The notes beneath the pieces were generated by a model that made no database searches, was not told the DNA's origin, and saw only the letters and a list, made by a program, of their open reading frames with translations. This document shows positions 18,057-25,102 of a stretch of DNA of 64,000 bases, piece after piece (the first letter of the stretch is position 1; each line of letters starts with the position of its first letter). Position numbers and translations under genes: made by a program. The stretch is taken from positions 31,943 through 95,942 of the forward strand of contig DAOUJG010000022.1 in the NCBI GenBank assembly GCA_034423015.1. The letters run 5' to 3'. This stretch comes from JAGWBJ01 sp034423015 (lineage in GTDB: Bacteria; Chloroflexota; Dehalococcoidia; Lucifugimonadales; JAGWBF01).

Positions 18057-18434
18057 CTAGCCTGAGACGTATCTCGCCAGGCGCCGTATGAGCAGGCGTA
18101 CCGTGTCGACGACCCCGGGCTTCCGCTTGCCGTGGCGGACGGGCGCCCGCAGCTTTCCGGAGGAGTAGCGGTCTGGGGGCATGCTCCTCCGATACCTGAC
18201 CCGGATGGACGTTTGGAGTGAGTCGTACCGGATCCGGAGCACGGGGTCGGACAGAGTCTCGTACGCTGCGTTGACGTCCCGCATGTCCGCGGAAGGGTCC
18301 GGGTCGTCGGGGTGGATGTCCGGGTGGTGCTTCCACGCCTTCCGTATGTACGCCCGCCGGATGCCCTCTTCGGTGGCGTGCCTGGGCACTCCCAGGATTC
18401 CGTAGTAGTCTGGCTGAGATTCGGCGGGCCTCAT
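18057..18434 (-). CDS. Small J-domain protein
   Basis: The 125-residue protein is an N-terminal J domain with the HPD tripeptide (KHHPDIHP) and YYGILGV and AYETLSDP flanks, then a basic, arginine-rich tail (about 85-125) with no Gly/Phe or zinc-finger region. J domains stimulate Hsp70 ATPase. The short basic tail would suit membrane surface or nucleic-acid binding, but that is inference. ATG 18434 has AAGGAG 6 nt upstream; an earlier in-frame ATG does not. Confidence 0.85.
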   Translation of the reverse strand: MRPAESQPDYYGILGVPRHATEEGIRRAYIRKAWKHHPDIHPDDPDPSADMRDVNAAYETLSDPVLRIRYDSLQTSIRVRYRRSMPPDRYSSGKLRAPVRHGKRKPGVVDTVRLLIRRLARYVSG

Positions 18435-18735
18435 CGCAGCTCCTTGTCGTGGTGGAGGGGCCCCGGTCCAGGCGTCGGCGCCGTTCCAGCCCAACGGGCC
18501 GTTTGGGGGCTCAATCTGTTACGTCAAGTCCACATGTTACTCCCCGTGTCAGTGGGTGTCAAGCTGCCTGTGCCCGGCCGGAGGCTGCCGCGGACGTGCC
18601 TCGACGGCCTCGCTTGCCCGGCGGCCGGCGCCTCGTTGACAGGGTCCCAGGCGGGTCCATATATTGAAGGGGCTCCGCCCGCCTGCTCCATACTCCGGCG
18701 GCGGGTCGCGGGACGATGCGACGATAGGAGGCGCC
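18435..18735. other. Intergenic region between J-domain gene and crotonase gene
   Basis: This roughly 300-bp divergent gap holds the ribosome-binding site of the J-domain gene on the left and a plus-strand promoter at 18636-18665 on the right. I saw no convincing small gene, RNA gene or repeat in the rest. Confidence 0.5.
18636..18665 (+). promoter_or_regulatory. Sigma-70-type promoter of the crotonase-fold gene
   Basis: TTGACA (18636-18641), an 18-bp spacer and TATATT (18660-18665) lie about 70 nt before the start codon at 18736. Confidence 0.65.
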
Positions 18736-19560
18736 ATGAAACCCGAGGACTTGAAGCATGTCATCTACGAGAAGAAGGACGGGGTCGGCTACGTTACGCT
18801 GAACCGTCCCGAGGTCCAGAACGCCCTGAACGCCAGGATGCTGCAGGAGCTCGTCTCGGTCTGGGAGGAGGTCCGGGATGATGGAGAGGTGCAGGTCGTC
18901 ATACTCACAGGGGCGGGAGAGTCCTTCATGCAGGGCAGGGGCGACGTCCAGCGCGTCAAGGACTCCCTGGAAGCCGACCCCCTTCCCCCCACCAGGCCAT
19001 ACCGCTACAGCTGGAACACCCCGGCCAGCCCCAAGGCCCACTACCTCTTCAAGCCGGTCATCGTAGCCGTCAACGGCCTGTGCGCCACGTCGGGCCTGGA
19101 GCAGGTGAGCGAGGCGGATATCGTAATCTGCTCGGACAATGCCACCTTCTACGACAACCACGTCTCCTACGCCTCCATCGTCCATTCCGCAGTGGCCCTG
19201 TCCAAGCGCCTGCCCTACAACCACGTCATGCGCATGTCCCTCATGGGCTCCCACGAGGTCCTGGACGCCAAGCGGGCCTACGAGATAGGCCTCGTCACCG
19301 AGGTCACCACCCCAGAGGACCTGATGCCGCGCGCCACCGAGATCGCCAAGACCATCATGCGCAACTCCCCCATCGCCGTGCAGGCCAGCGTGGAGATACT
19401 GTGGCACGGTCTCAGCATGGGGCTGAGGGACGCCGTACAGCTCGATTCGTATATGCAGCGCTGGTACCACACCCATCCCGACTACGAGGAGGCGGGCCGG
19501 GCGCTGGTGGAGGGCCGGGAGCCGGTGTGGCAGACACCCTTCTGGCACGGCGGACACTGA
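18736..19560 (+). CDS. Enoyl-CoA hydratase/isomerase (crotonase) family protein
   Basis: The 274-residue protein begins after an AGGAGGCGCC ribosome-binding site. It has GYVTLNRPEVQNALN at the N-terminus, the oxyanion-hole region around NGLCATSGLEQVSEADIVI and a C-terminal helical trimer domain. The first active-site Glu position of hydratases is kept (SGLE), but the segment where the second Glu normally sits reads FYDNHVSYASI without a Glu. Simple enoyl-CoA hydration is therefore uncertain; decarboxylase, dehalogenase or other crotonase reactions are possible. It is followed 99 nt later by the UGSC selenoprotein gene, which has its own promoter. Confidence 0.9.
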   Translation: MKPEDLKHVIYEKKDGVGYVTLNRPEVQNALNARMLQELVSVWEEVRDDGEVQVVILTGAGESFMQGRGDVQRVKDSLEADPLPPTRPYRYSWNTPASPKAHYLFKPVIVAVNGLCATSGLEQVSEADIVICSDNATFYDNHVSYASIVHSAVALSKRLPYNHVMRMSLMGSHEVLDAKRAYEIGLVTEVTTPEDLMPRATEIAKTIMRNSPIAVQASVEILWHGLSMGLRDAVQLDSYMQRWYHTHPDYEEAGRALVEGREPVWQTPFWHGGH

Positions 19561-19616
19561 GCCCCACGCGCGGCCCGTCCAGGCCTTCGTGGCCGTATAC
19601 CCCGGCCAGGTCAGGA

Positions 19617-19625
19617 TGATATAAT
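19617..19625 (+). promoter_or_regulatory. Extended -10 promoter of the UGSC selenoprotein gene
   Basis: TGA immediately before a perfect TATAAT gives an extended -10 element 34 nt before the ATG at 19660. There is no recognisable -35, as is common with this promoter class. Confidence 0.65.
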
Positions 19626-19659
19626 TGGCGGTACACATACCCTTGGTGGAGGTGCACAC

Positions 19660-20202
19660 ATGGTTGCAGAGGCTACCACGTTCAAGCTGCTGGACCCGAC
19701 CGTGGAGGCGATTCCCGACCACACCATCCTCGCTCCCCGGCCCGACGACCTCAACGGCAAGGTGGTTGGGCTCCTGTCCAACAGCAAGCGCAACGCCGAC
19801 AAGCTGCTTCACGACATCTACGCGCTGCTCCAGGACACCTACGAGTTCGAGGGCTTCGTGTTCCTGGACAAGGGGGACGCCTCGCGCCCCGCTCCCAAGG
19901 AGATCATGGACGAGCTCCTGGAGAAGTGCGACGTGGTGATAACGGCGACCGGGGATTGAGGGTCCTGCAGCTCGTGCAGTATGCACGACGCCATCACCGT
20001 GGAGAAGGCCGGTAAGCCCGCAGCCGTGGTGCTTACCGACGCGTTCATTCCCACGGCCAGGGCCATCGCCAAGATAAGGGGCATCGCCGAGTACCCCTAC
20101 GCCGTCGTTACCCATCCCGTGGGCAGCCTGGAGGACGACGTCGTGATGGCCAGGGCCAGGCAGGCCCTGCCCAGGGTGCTCGAGATACTGCTGGCGAAAT
20201 AG
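19660..20202 (+). CDS. UGSC-family selenoprotein with in-frame UGA (Sec100)
   Basis: The 180-residue reading frame contains one internal TGA at 19957-19959. Before it the frame reads TATGD, after it GSCSSCSMHD, giving the U-G-S-C motif of the UGSC (seleno)protein family, in which U is selenocysteine or cysteine. Both halves are one conserved protein in a single frame: the UGA-interrupted part has 99 residues and the rest 80. U100-x2-C103 looks like a redox pair, with C106 close by. A hairpin at 19972-19988 has the properties of a bacterial SECIS, and selB is encoded at 36246-38108. The reaction is not known; a redox or thiol/selenol role is inferred. A plain gene caller would truncate it or split it into two (the second at ATG 19981). 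Confidence 0.9.
19957..19959 (+). other. Selenocysteine (recoded UGA) codon
   Basis: This in-frame TGA falls exactly at the U of the U-G-S-C motif. The reading frame is open for 99 codons before it and 80 after, and the downstream residues continue the family pattern. Confidence 0.88.
19972..19988 (+). promoter_or_regulatory. Candidate bacterial SECIS hairpin
   Basis: A perfect 7-bp stem (TCGTGCA / TGCACGA) closes a GTA loop whose first base is G. The loop starts 19 nt after the UGA, within the usual 16-37 nt window, and a G among the first loop bases is the main bSECIS requirement. A competing 5-bp hairpin (CTGCA/TGCAG, 19965-19979) is shorter and too close to the UGA. Confidence 0.7.
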
Positions 20203-20222
20203 CCGTACATCCCCGACGGGGC

Positions 20223-20296
20223 GACTCCGCCGGAGTCTCCGGTCGGGCCCAGACGGCAGCGACAACGGATACCGGGGCCAGCGCAACGCTGGCCCC
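20223..20296 (+). terminator. Two successive hairpins after the selenoprotein gene
   Basis: A small hairpin (GACTCC-GCC-GGAGTC, 20223-20237) is followed by a perfect 10-bp stem (GGGGCCAGCG / CGCTGGCCCC, 20274-20296) with a 3-nt loop. No T-run follows, so this may be a termination or RNA-stability structure, or a repeat, rather than a standard intrinsic terminator. Confidence 0.5.
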
Positions 20297-20337
20297 TAGC
20301 CTTGCCCCCAGTCCGGCCGCCGCGCCGGGAGGTGACG

Positions 20338-21573
20338 TTGGAAGCTCCGGACACCCGAGACCCGGCCACGCCCAGGCGCAGCCGGGGTTTCATCCTCGGC
20401 AGCCTCTCCGTAGGGCACGGGCTGGCCCACCTGTACGACTTCGGCCTGCCAGCCGTGATGCCCACCATCGCCTCGTCCCTGGGTCTCAGCAACCTCCAGG
20501 TGGCGACCCTCCACGGCATCCGGATGGCGGGTTTCGGCGTCGTGAACCTGGGCGGCGGGCCCGTCGTCGACACCATGAGACGCCACTGGGGGCTGATACT
20601 CACCGGCTGCATGTTCTGGGCCGCGCTGGCCTTCGCCGTGGTGGCCGGCTCTCCCAACTTCGGCATCCTGGTACTCGGCATCATCTTCCTCTCCATACCG
20701 GGGGCCCTGTGGCACCTGCCCGCCACCGCCGCCCTGTCCCAGCAGTTCCCGGACCGCCGGGGGTTCGCCATATCCATGCACGGGTTCGGCTCCAACATCG
20801 GGAACGCCCTGGGCCCCCTCCTGGCGGGGGCGCTGCTGGGGGTCCTGTTCTGGCGGTACGCCCTGCTCATATACACCGGCCCCGCCCTGGCGTTGGCCAT
20901 ATTCGTGTGGTGGTCCCTCCGCGATCTGGGCCGGGACGGCCGGGCGGAAGAGATACGGCTCGGCACACGGTTCCGCGGGGCCCTGGAGCTCCTGAAGCAG
21001 CCCATCATCGCCGTGATCATCCTGGCAGCCACCCTGCGGAGCATCGGGCTGGACGCCCTCTTCCACTGGACGCCCTTCTACCTGGAGGAGGACCTGCACG
21101 CAAGCAGCCTGAGGGCCGGGCTCTATCTCAGCCTGTTGACGGGTATGGGCATAGTCTCCGGTCCGGTGCTGGGCGCCGCGTCGGACCGGTGGAGCCGAAA
21201 GGCCGTGCTCTTACCGTGCCTGGCCCTGGCAACGGCGTTCTCCCTGGTGGTGGTGGCCCTGGGCGACAGCCTCGCCCTGCCACTGGTCCTGGCGGCGATG
21301 GGCCTCTTCAGCTTCTCCCTCCACCACATCATGCAGGCCGCGTTGCTGGACGTGGCGCCAAGGGGCACCGAAGCAACGGCGACAGGTCTGCTGTTCGGCA
21401 TCAACGGGGCCGCGGGCGCCGCCTCGCCCTTCATGGCCGCCGTGGTGATCGACTACCTGGGCGGCTACGGGTCCATATACTACTACTCGGGGATACTTAC
21501 GGGGCTGACGGCCCTGATGCTGCTGGTGGTCCCGATGCGATCTTCGGTCCGCGGGCCCCAGCCGGATGCCTGA
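20338..21573 (+). CDS. Major facilitator superfamily transporter
   Basis: The 411-residue protein has about twelve hydrophobic segments in two halves and the MFS-type short charged loops (GGGPVVDTMRRHWG between early helices and AASDRWSRKAV in the second half). It is an inner-membrane secondary transporter of unknown substrate. I place the start at TTG 20338, preceded by GGGAGGTGA, although a TTG at 20302 extends the frame by 12 residues. It lies 135 nt after the UGSC gene, separated by strong hairpins, so co-transcription is uncertain. Confidence 0.9.
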   Translation: MEAPDTRDPATPRRSRGFILGSLSVGHGLAHLYDFGLPAVMPTIASSLGLSNLQVATLHGIRMAGFGVVNLGGGPVVDTMRRHWGLILTGCMFWAALAFAVVAGSPNFGILVLGIIFLSIPGALWHLPATAALSQQFPDRRGFAISMHGFGSNIGNALGPLLAGALLGVLFWRYALLIYTGPALALAIFVWWSLRDLGRDGRAEEIRLGTRFRGALELLKQPIIAVIILAATLRSIGLDALFHWTPFYLEEDLHASSLRAGLYLSLLTGMGIVSGPVLGAASDRWSRKAVLLPCLALATAFSLVVVALGDSLALPLVLAAMGLFSFSLHHIMQAALLDVAPRGTEATATGLLFGINGAAGAASPFMAAVVIDYLGGYGSIYYYSGILTGLTALMLLVVPMRSSVRGPQPDA

Positions 21574-21597
21574 GCCCTCAGCCCGTTGCCTTGATAC

Positions 21598-22626
21598 TCA
21601 GGAGGACCGCAGCTTGGTGAACACCCCTTCCGCGAAGGCCTTCAGGGTGGACTCGGGGTGGTCGTAGGACTCCATCGTCGACAGGAACAGCTTGTCCACG
21701 CCCTGCCCCTCCAGGTCCCTGAGCCTCGCCGCCAGGCGGTCCGGCCCTCCCACCAGCCCGATGACGTCGCATATCTGAGCCACAAGGTCGTCGGAGAGAA
21801 ACGACGTGAGGCGGCGGGCCTCCTCCCAGTTCTCGGCGTGGGGGATGTCCGGATACAGGCCCTCCAGCTCCGGCGGGACCTCCAGGTGGGGCAGGTCCAC
21901 TCCCGCCTCCCGCAGCCAGCGGGCGCGGTAGGGCTCCAGGGCCCACTGGGCGCAGATGGGCCGGGCCATGTCCCGGGCCGCGTCCAGGTCGTCGGCCACG
22001 TGGACCCGGGCCAGGTAGATGATGTCCAGCATGTCGGGGTCCCTGCCGGCCTTTCGCGCTCCTGCGTGCAGGATGCTGCGGGCCGCGTCCATTGAGCCGG
22101 GGTGGAGCCCCACGGCCAGCATTGCGCCGTCCGCCACCTCCCCGGCCAGCTCTATGGTGCGCGGGCCGGTGGCGGCCAGGAGCACCGGTATCCTCCGGCC
22201 CGCCGAGTAGGGCAGCCGGGCCTGGAAGCCGCCGAAGTCGACGTTGTCGCCGGCCAGCAGCGATTTCAGGCTGGTAACCGACTCCCGCATCTCCTTCAGC
22301 GTCGCGGCCTTCTTGCCAATGGTGTTCACGGCGCTGTAGCCGCTGCCCACCACCAGGGTGAGCCGTCCGGGGGCAAGCTCCTCTACCGTTTGGGCCAGGG
22401 AAGCGAGGACGGATACGTGCCGTGTCATAGGGTTGGTGACGGCGGTCATCAGGTTAAGGGTCGAGGTGCGTTGCGCCGCCAGGGCCAGCGCGACGTACAC
22501 GTCCCGCATGATTAGCTGAGTATCGGGGATTCCGATCCCGTCGAAGCCCGCCTCTTCGGCGCGCCGGGCAAACTCCGCCGTCTGATTGGCGGGGGCCGAG
22601 CCGGCCACTCTCAGATGGACTTGCAC
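21598..22626 (-). CDS. LLM-class F420-dependent oxidoreductase
   Basis: The 342-residue TIM-barrel protein matches the luciferase-like monooxygenase superfamily, nearest to the F420-using methylenetetrahydromethanopterin reductase-like group. Typical blocks are AEEAGFDGIGIPDTQ near the start, TAVTNPMTRH, LVVGSGYSAVN and RIPVLLAATGPRTIELAGEVADG. Family members use F420 or FMN; the cofactor and substrate here are not determined. Multiple F420/FMN LLM enzymes are common in SAR202-type Chloroflexota. It starts 6 nt after the phosphatase stop and ends the fur-phosphatase-LLM operon. Confidence 0.9.
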   Translation of the reverse strand: MQVHLRVAGSAPANQTAEFARRAEEAGFDGIGIPDTQLIMRDVYVALALAAQRTSTLNLMTAVTNPMTRHVSVLASLAQTVEELAPGRLTLVVGSGYSAVNTIGKKAATLKEMRESVTSLKSLLAGDNVDFGGFQARLPYSAGRRIPVLLAATGPRTIELAGEVADGAMLAVGLHPGSMDAARSILHAGARKAGRDPDMLDIIYLARVHVADDLDAARDMARPICAQWALEPYRARWLREAGVDLPHLEVPPELEGLYPDIPHAENWEEARRLTSFLSDDLVAQICDVIGLVGGPDRLAARLRDLEGQGVDKLFLSTMESYDHPESTLKAFAEGVFTKLRSS

Positions 22627-22632
22627 GGCGGA

Positions 22633-23091
22633 CTAGGAGCTCTCGGACACGCCGCCGCGGGCCCGTTGGAGCCTCTCCTGGTATTGGTAGACGGCATCGA
22701 CCTGGCCGGGGGCTTCGACGGACCGGGGACGGAGACGGCGCACCTCGGCTATGGCGTCCCCCGCCTCGTAGCCCGTGTGCACCAGGTAGCACGCCAGCAC
22801 CGTGCCCGTACGCCCCACGCCGGCCTGGCAGGAGACGGCCACAGGCGTGGACGCTGCGATCTGGCTGTCGATGAAGGCTATCATGCGGTCTATCTGCTCC
22901 TGGGTGGGCGGCGTGAAGTCAACGACGAACTCGGCCATGTCCACCAGCCCGACGTCCTCCCCGGATACGGTGCGTCGCTCCATGCGGACCAGCGCGCCCA
23001 CGCCCTGGTCCTTCAGGTACTGTAGCTGCTGCCGGTCGACCGGGCCCATGGAGCCCGCCAGCTGGCCTTCGATGATCCAGCTAAAGTTCAT
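22633..23091 (-). CDS. Dual-specificity/tyrosine phosphatase-like protein
   Basis: The 152-residue protein has the phosphatase P-loop CQAGVGRTGT (C-x5-R) near residue 89 and the DUSP23-type order of an N-terminal segment, a WPD-like loop region and the P-loop. The residue before the nucleophilic Cys is Ser instead of the usual His (VSCQAG versus VHCxAG), which should raise the Cys pKa and could lower activity. It sits between Fur and the LLM oxidoreductase with gaps of 21 and 6 nt. Confidence 0.88.
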   Translation of the reverse strand: MNFSWIIEGQLAGSMGPVDRQQLQYLKDQGVGALVRMERRTVSGEDVGLVDMAEFVVDFTPPTQEQIDRMIAFIDSQIAASTPVAVSCQAGVGRTGTVLACYLVHTGYEAGDAIAEVRRLRPRSVEAPGQVDAVYQYQERLQRARGGVSESS

Positions 23092-23112
23092 GGCATCCGC
23101 CGGCCTGGACGG

Positions 23113-23568
23113 TCATTCCTGGCCGGCATCCGGTCCCTCAGGCCGGGTCTCTCGGCATCCGGAGCACACGCCCGTGATGGTGAAGTGGTCCAGGTCGGGC
23201 TCGAAGTCGAACTCGTTGACCAGACGCCTTCTGAACTCGTCCAGGTAGCTGGGGCTGAAGGCAAATGCCTCGCTGCAGACCAGACAGGCCATATGGTGGT
23301 GGCGGGCGTTGGGGTCCGTCAGCTCGTAGTGGAGCCTGTCGCCCATGCCCACCTCGGTAACCAGTCCCAGCCGCTTGAACAGGTGCAGGGTGCGGTAGAC
23401 GGTGGCGATGTCCATGTACGGATAGGCCTGCTTGGCCCGCTCGTACACCTCGTCCACGTTCATATGGCCCTCTCCGTCGGCAATGGCGGAGAGGATGATC
23501 ATGCGCTGCGGAGTCAGGCGCAGCCCCTGGGCCTTGACCGCCTCGAGTATGTCGGTGTGCCTGTTCAT
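23113..23568 (-). CDS. Fur/PerR/Zur family transcriptional regulator
   Basis: The 151-residue protein has the winged-helix N-terminus with GLRLTPQRMIILSAI and DIATVYRTLHLFKRLGLV, the His-rich metal segment ARHHHMACLVC and a second C-x2-C (CSGC) for the structural zinc. These are Fur-superfamily hallmarks; iron, peroxide or zinc sensing cannot be distinguished here. A perfect 5-1-5 palindrome overlaps the -10 of its own promoter (23596-23606), suggesting autoregulation. It leads an operon with a phosphatase and an LLM oxidoreductase. Confidence 0.92.
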   Translation of the reverse strand: MNRHTDILEAVKAQGLRLTPQRMIILSAIADGEGHMNVDEVYERAKQAYPYMDIATVYRTLHLFKRLGLVTEVGMGDRLHYELTDPNARHHHMACLVCSEAFAFSPSYLDEFRRRLVNEFDFEPDLDHFTITGVCSGCRETRPEGPDAGQE

Positions 23569-23595
23569 GCGAAGGGTCGCATTTGCAGTTGCCGC

Positions 23596-23606
23596 TGTAG
23601 ACTACA
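23596..23606. promoter_or_regulatory. Palindrome overlapping the fur-like gene's -10 (candidate operator)
   Basis: TGTAG-A-CTACA is a perfect inverted repeat with a one-base centre and overlaps the -10 element at 23604-23609. It does not match a standard Fur box but is a natural site for autoregulation. Confidence 0.4.
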
Positions 23607-23633
23607 ATAGGACAGGGCTCGACCGGCTGTCAA
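23604..23633 (-). promoter_or_regulatory. Promoter of the fur-like operon
   Basis: On the minus strand, TTGACA (23633-23628), an 18-bp spacer and TATTGT (23609-23604) lie about 40 nt before the start codon at 23568. Confidence 0.65.
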
Positions 23634-23728
23634 GCGCGAGGAGGGGCACGGTCCGGCGTCCGACGACGGACTGGCGTCAGGCGTGCGGGACGGTGGTGGG
23701 CTCCCGGTCGGAGGTGGGTGCTCCCGGT

Positions 23729-24991
23729 TCAGTCCCGCTCCGCTTCTATGCGTGCCAAGAGCCGTTCCACGGGCATCGGCTCCTGCCCGCCCTCCAGCAT
23801 GTTGCGCAGCGTCACCTGGTTGCTGGCCAGCTCGTCCTCTCCGACGATGACCACGTAGTCTACTCCCATGGAATTGGCCTGCCTGAGCTGGCCCCGGAGG
23901 CTTCGGCCGGCCCCGCCGAGTATGGCTCCTACGCCCCGGCCGCGCATCCTAGCCGCGATATCCAGGGCGACGTTGCGCGCTTCCTGGCCGGTGCTGGCCA
24001 CGAGGTACCTGGGAGCGGGCTCGTCGGGGACGTCCACCTCCTGGCGTTTCAGGTTCAGCACCATCCTCTCCATGCCGGTGGCGAAGCCTATGCCGGGGGT
24101 TGCCTTGCCGCCGATCTGCTCCACGAGCCCGTCGTACCTGCCGCCTCCGCATATGGTGCTCTGGCTACCCTCTTCCGCCGGCTGGATCTCGAACACGGTG
24201 CGGGTGTAGTAGTCGAGCCCCCTCACCAGCCGGTGGTCCACCCGGTAGGGGAGCCCGATGATGTCCAGGTACCCCTGCAACCGGTCCCAGTGCTCCTGGC
24301 AGGCGTCGCAAAGGCACTCGGAGGAGCGTGGGGCTTCGGAGCCCATGGCCTGGCATCCGGGCTGCTTGCAGTCCAGAAGGCGCAGGGGGTTGCGCTCCAG
24401 GCGGGTGCGGCAGTCGCGGCACAGCCGCTCGGAGTGTCGGGAATAGTAGGCCTTGAGCTGGTCTATGTAGGCCGGGCGGCAGTTGGTGTCGCCGATGCTG
24501 TTGACCACCAGGGAGAGGCCCGACAGCCCCAGGGAGGTCATGAAGGCCCAGCCCATTTCGATGACCTCTGCGTCCACCGAGGGGTCGGCATCGCCGATCA
24601 CCTCTACGCCGAACTGGTGGTGCTCCCTGTAACGGCCGGCCTGGGGCCTCTCGTAGCGGAACACGGGGCAGAAGTAATGGAGCCTCACGGGCTGGGGCAG
24701 GTTCTGCATCCCGTGCTCCAGGTACGCCCGGCACACGGGAGCGGTGCCCTCGGGCCGCAGGCTCATCCATTCGCCGCCCCGGTCCTCGAAGGTGTACGTC
24801 TCCTTCTCCACGATGTCGGTGCCCTCTCCCACCGATCGGAGGAAGAGGCCGGCGTTCTCGAACACCGGCGTATCCAGGCGGCCGAACCCGTAGGTGCGGC
24901 AGAGGCCCACCGCCTTGGACTCGATGTACCGCCAGTACTTCTGGTCCGCCGGCAGCAGGTCGGCGGTGCCCCTGGGGGCCCTATATTGCAT
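23729..24991 (-). CDS. hisS: Histidine--tRNA ligase
   Basis: The 420-residue class II synthetase charges tRNA-His. It begins QYRAPRGTADLLPAD, has motif 2 around RYERPQAGRYREHHQ, the HisA-type motif VRGLDYYTRTVFE, motif 3 near GFATGMERM and a C-terminal anticodon-binding domain. An internal Cys-rich insertion with CRDCRTR and CLCDACQ resembles the zinc-like insertion in some bacterial HisRS. It has its own upstream region and no coupled partner. Confidence 0.98.
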   Translation of the reverse strand: MQYRAPRGTADLLPADQKYWRYIESKAVGLCRTYGFGRLDTPVFENAGLFLRSVGEGTDIVEKETYTFEDRGGEWMSLRPEGTAPVCRAYLEHGMQNLPQPVRLHYFCPVFRYERPQAGRYREHHQFGVEVIGDADPSVDAEVIEMGWAFMTSLGLSGLSLVVNSIGDTNCRPAYIDQLKAYYSRHSERLCRDCRTRLERNPLRLLDCKQPGCQAMGSEAPRSSECLCDACQEHWDRLQGYLDIIGLPYRVDHRLVRGLDYYTRTVFEIQPAEEGSQSTICGGGRYDGLVEQIGGKATPGIGFATGMERMVLNLKRQEVDVPDEPAPRYLVASTGQEARNVALDIAARMRGRGVGAILGGAGRSLRGQLRQANSMGVDYVVIVGEDELASNQVTLRNMLEGGQEPMPVERLLARIEAERD

Positions 24992-25046
24992 ATCGTCCTC
25001 TCAACGCGCCTCCGCTGAGGCGGGCTCGAAGGCCCTCTCACCCCGG

Positions 25047-25067
25047 CCCTCTCCCCGAGGGAGAGGG
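25047..25067. repeat. Palindromic repeat of the CCCTCTCCC...GGGAGAGGG type
   Basis: A 9-bp perfect stem (CCCTCTCCC / GGGAGAGGG) with a CGA loop is preceded by CTCACCCCGGCC. This wording is a widespread intergenic palindrome in bacteria. It lies between the divergent hisS and rel genes. Confidence 0.6.
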
Positions 25068-25102
25068 AAGTAGCGACCCTGGAATGAGGAGACCTTCGAG
25101 CC

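Noticed and set aside
19660..19959. UGSC gene as a pseudogene with a nonsense mutation
   Set aside because: The TGA is exactly at the U position of the family motif, the frame continues intact, a SECIS-like hairpin follows and selB is present.
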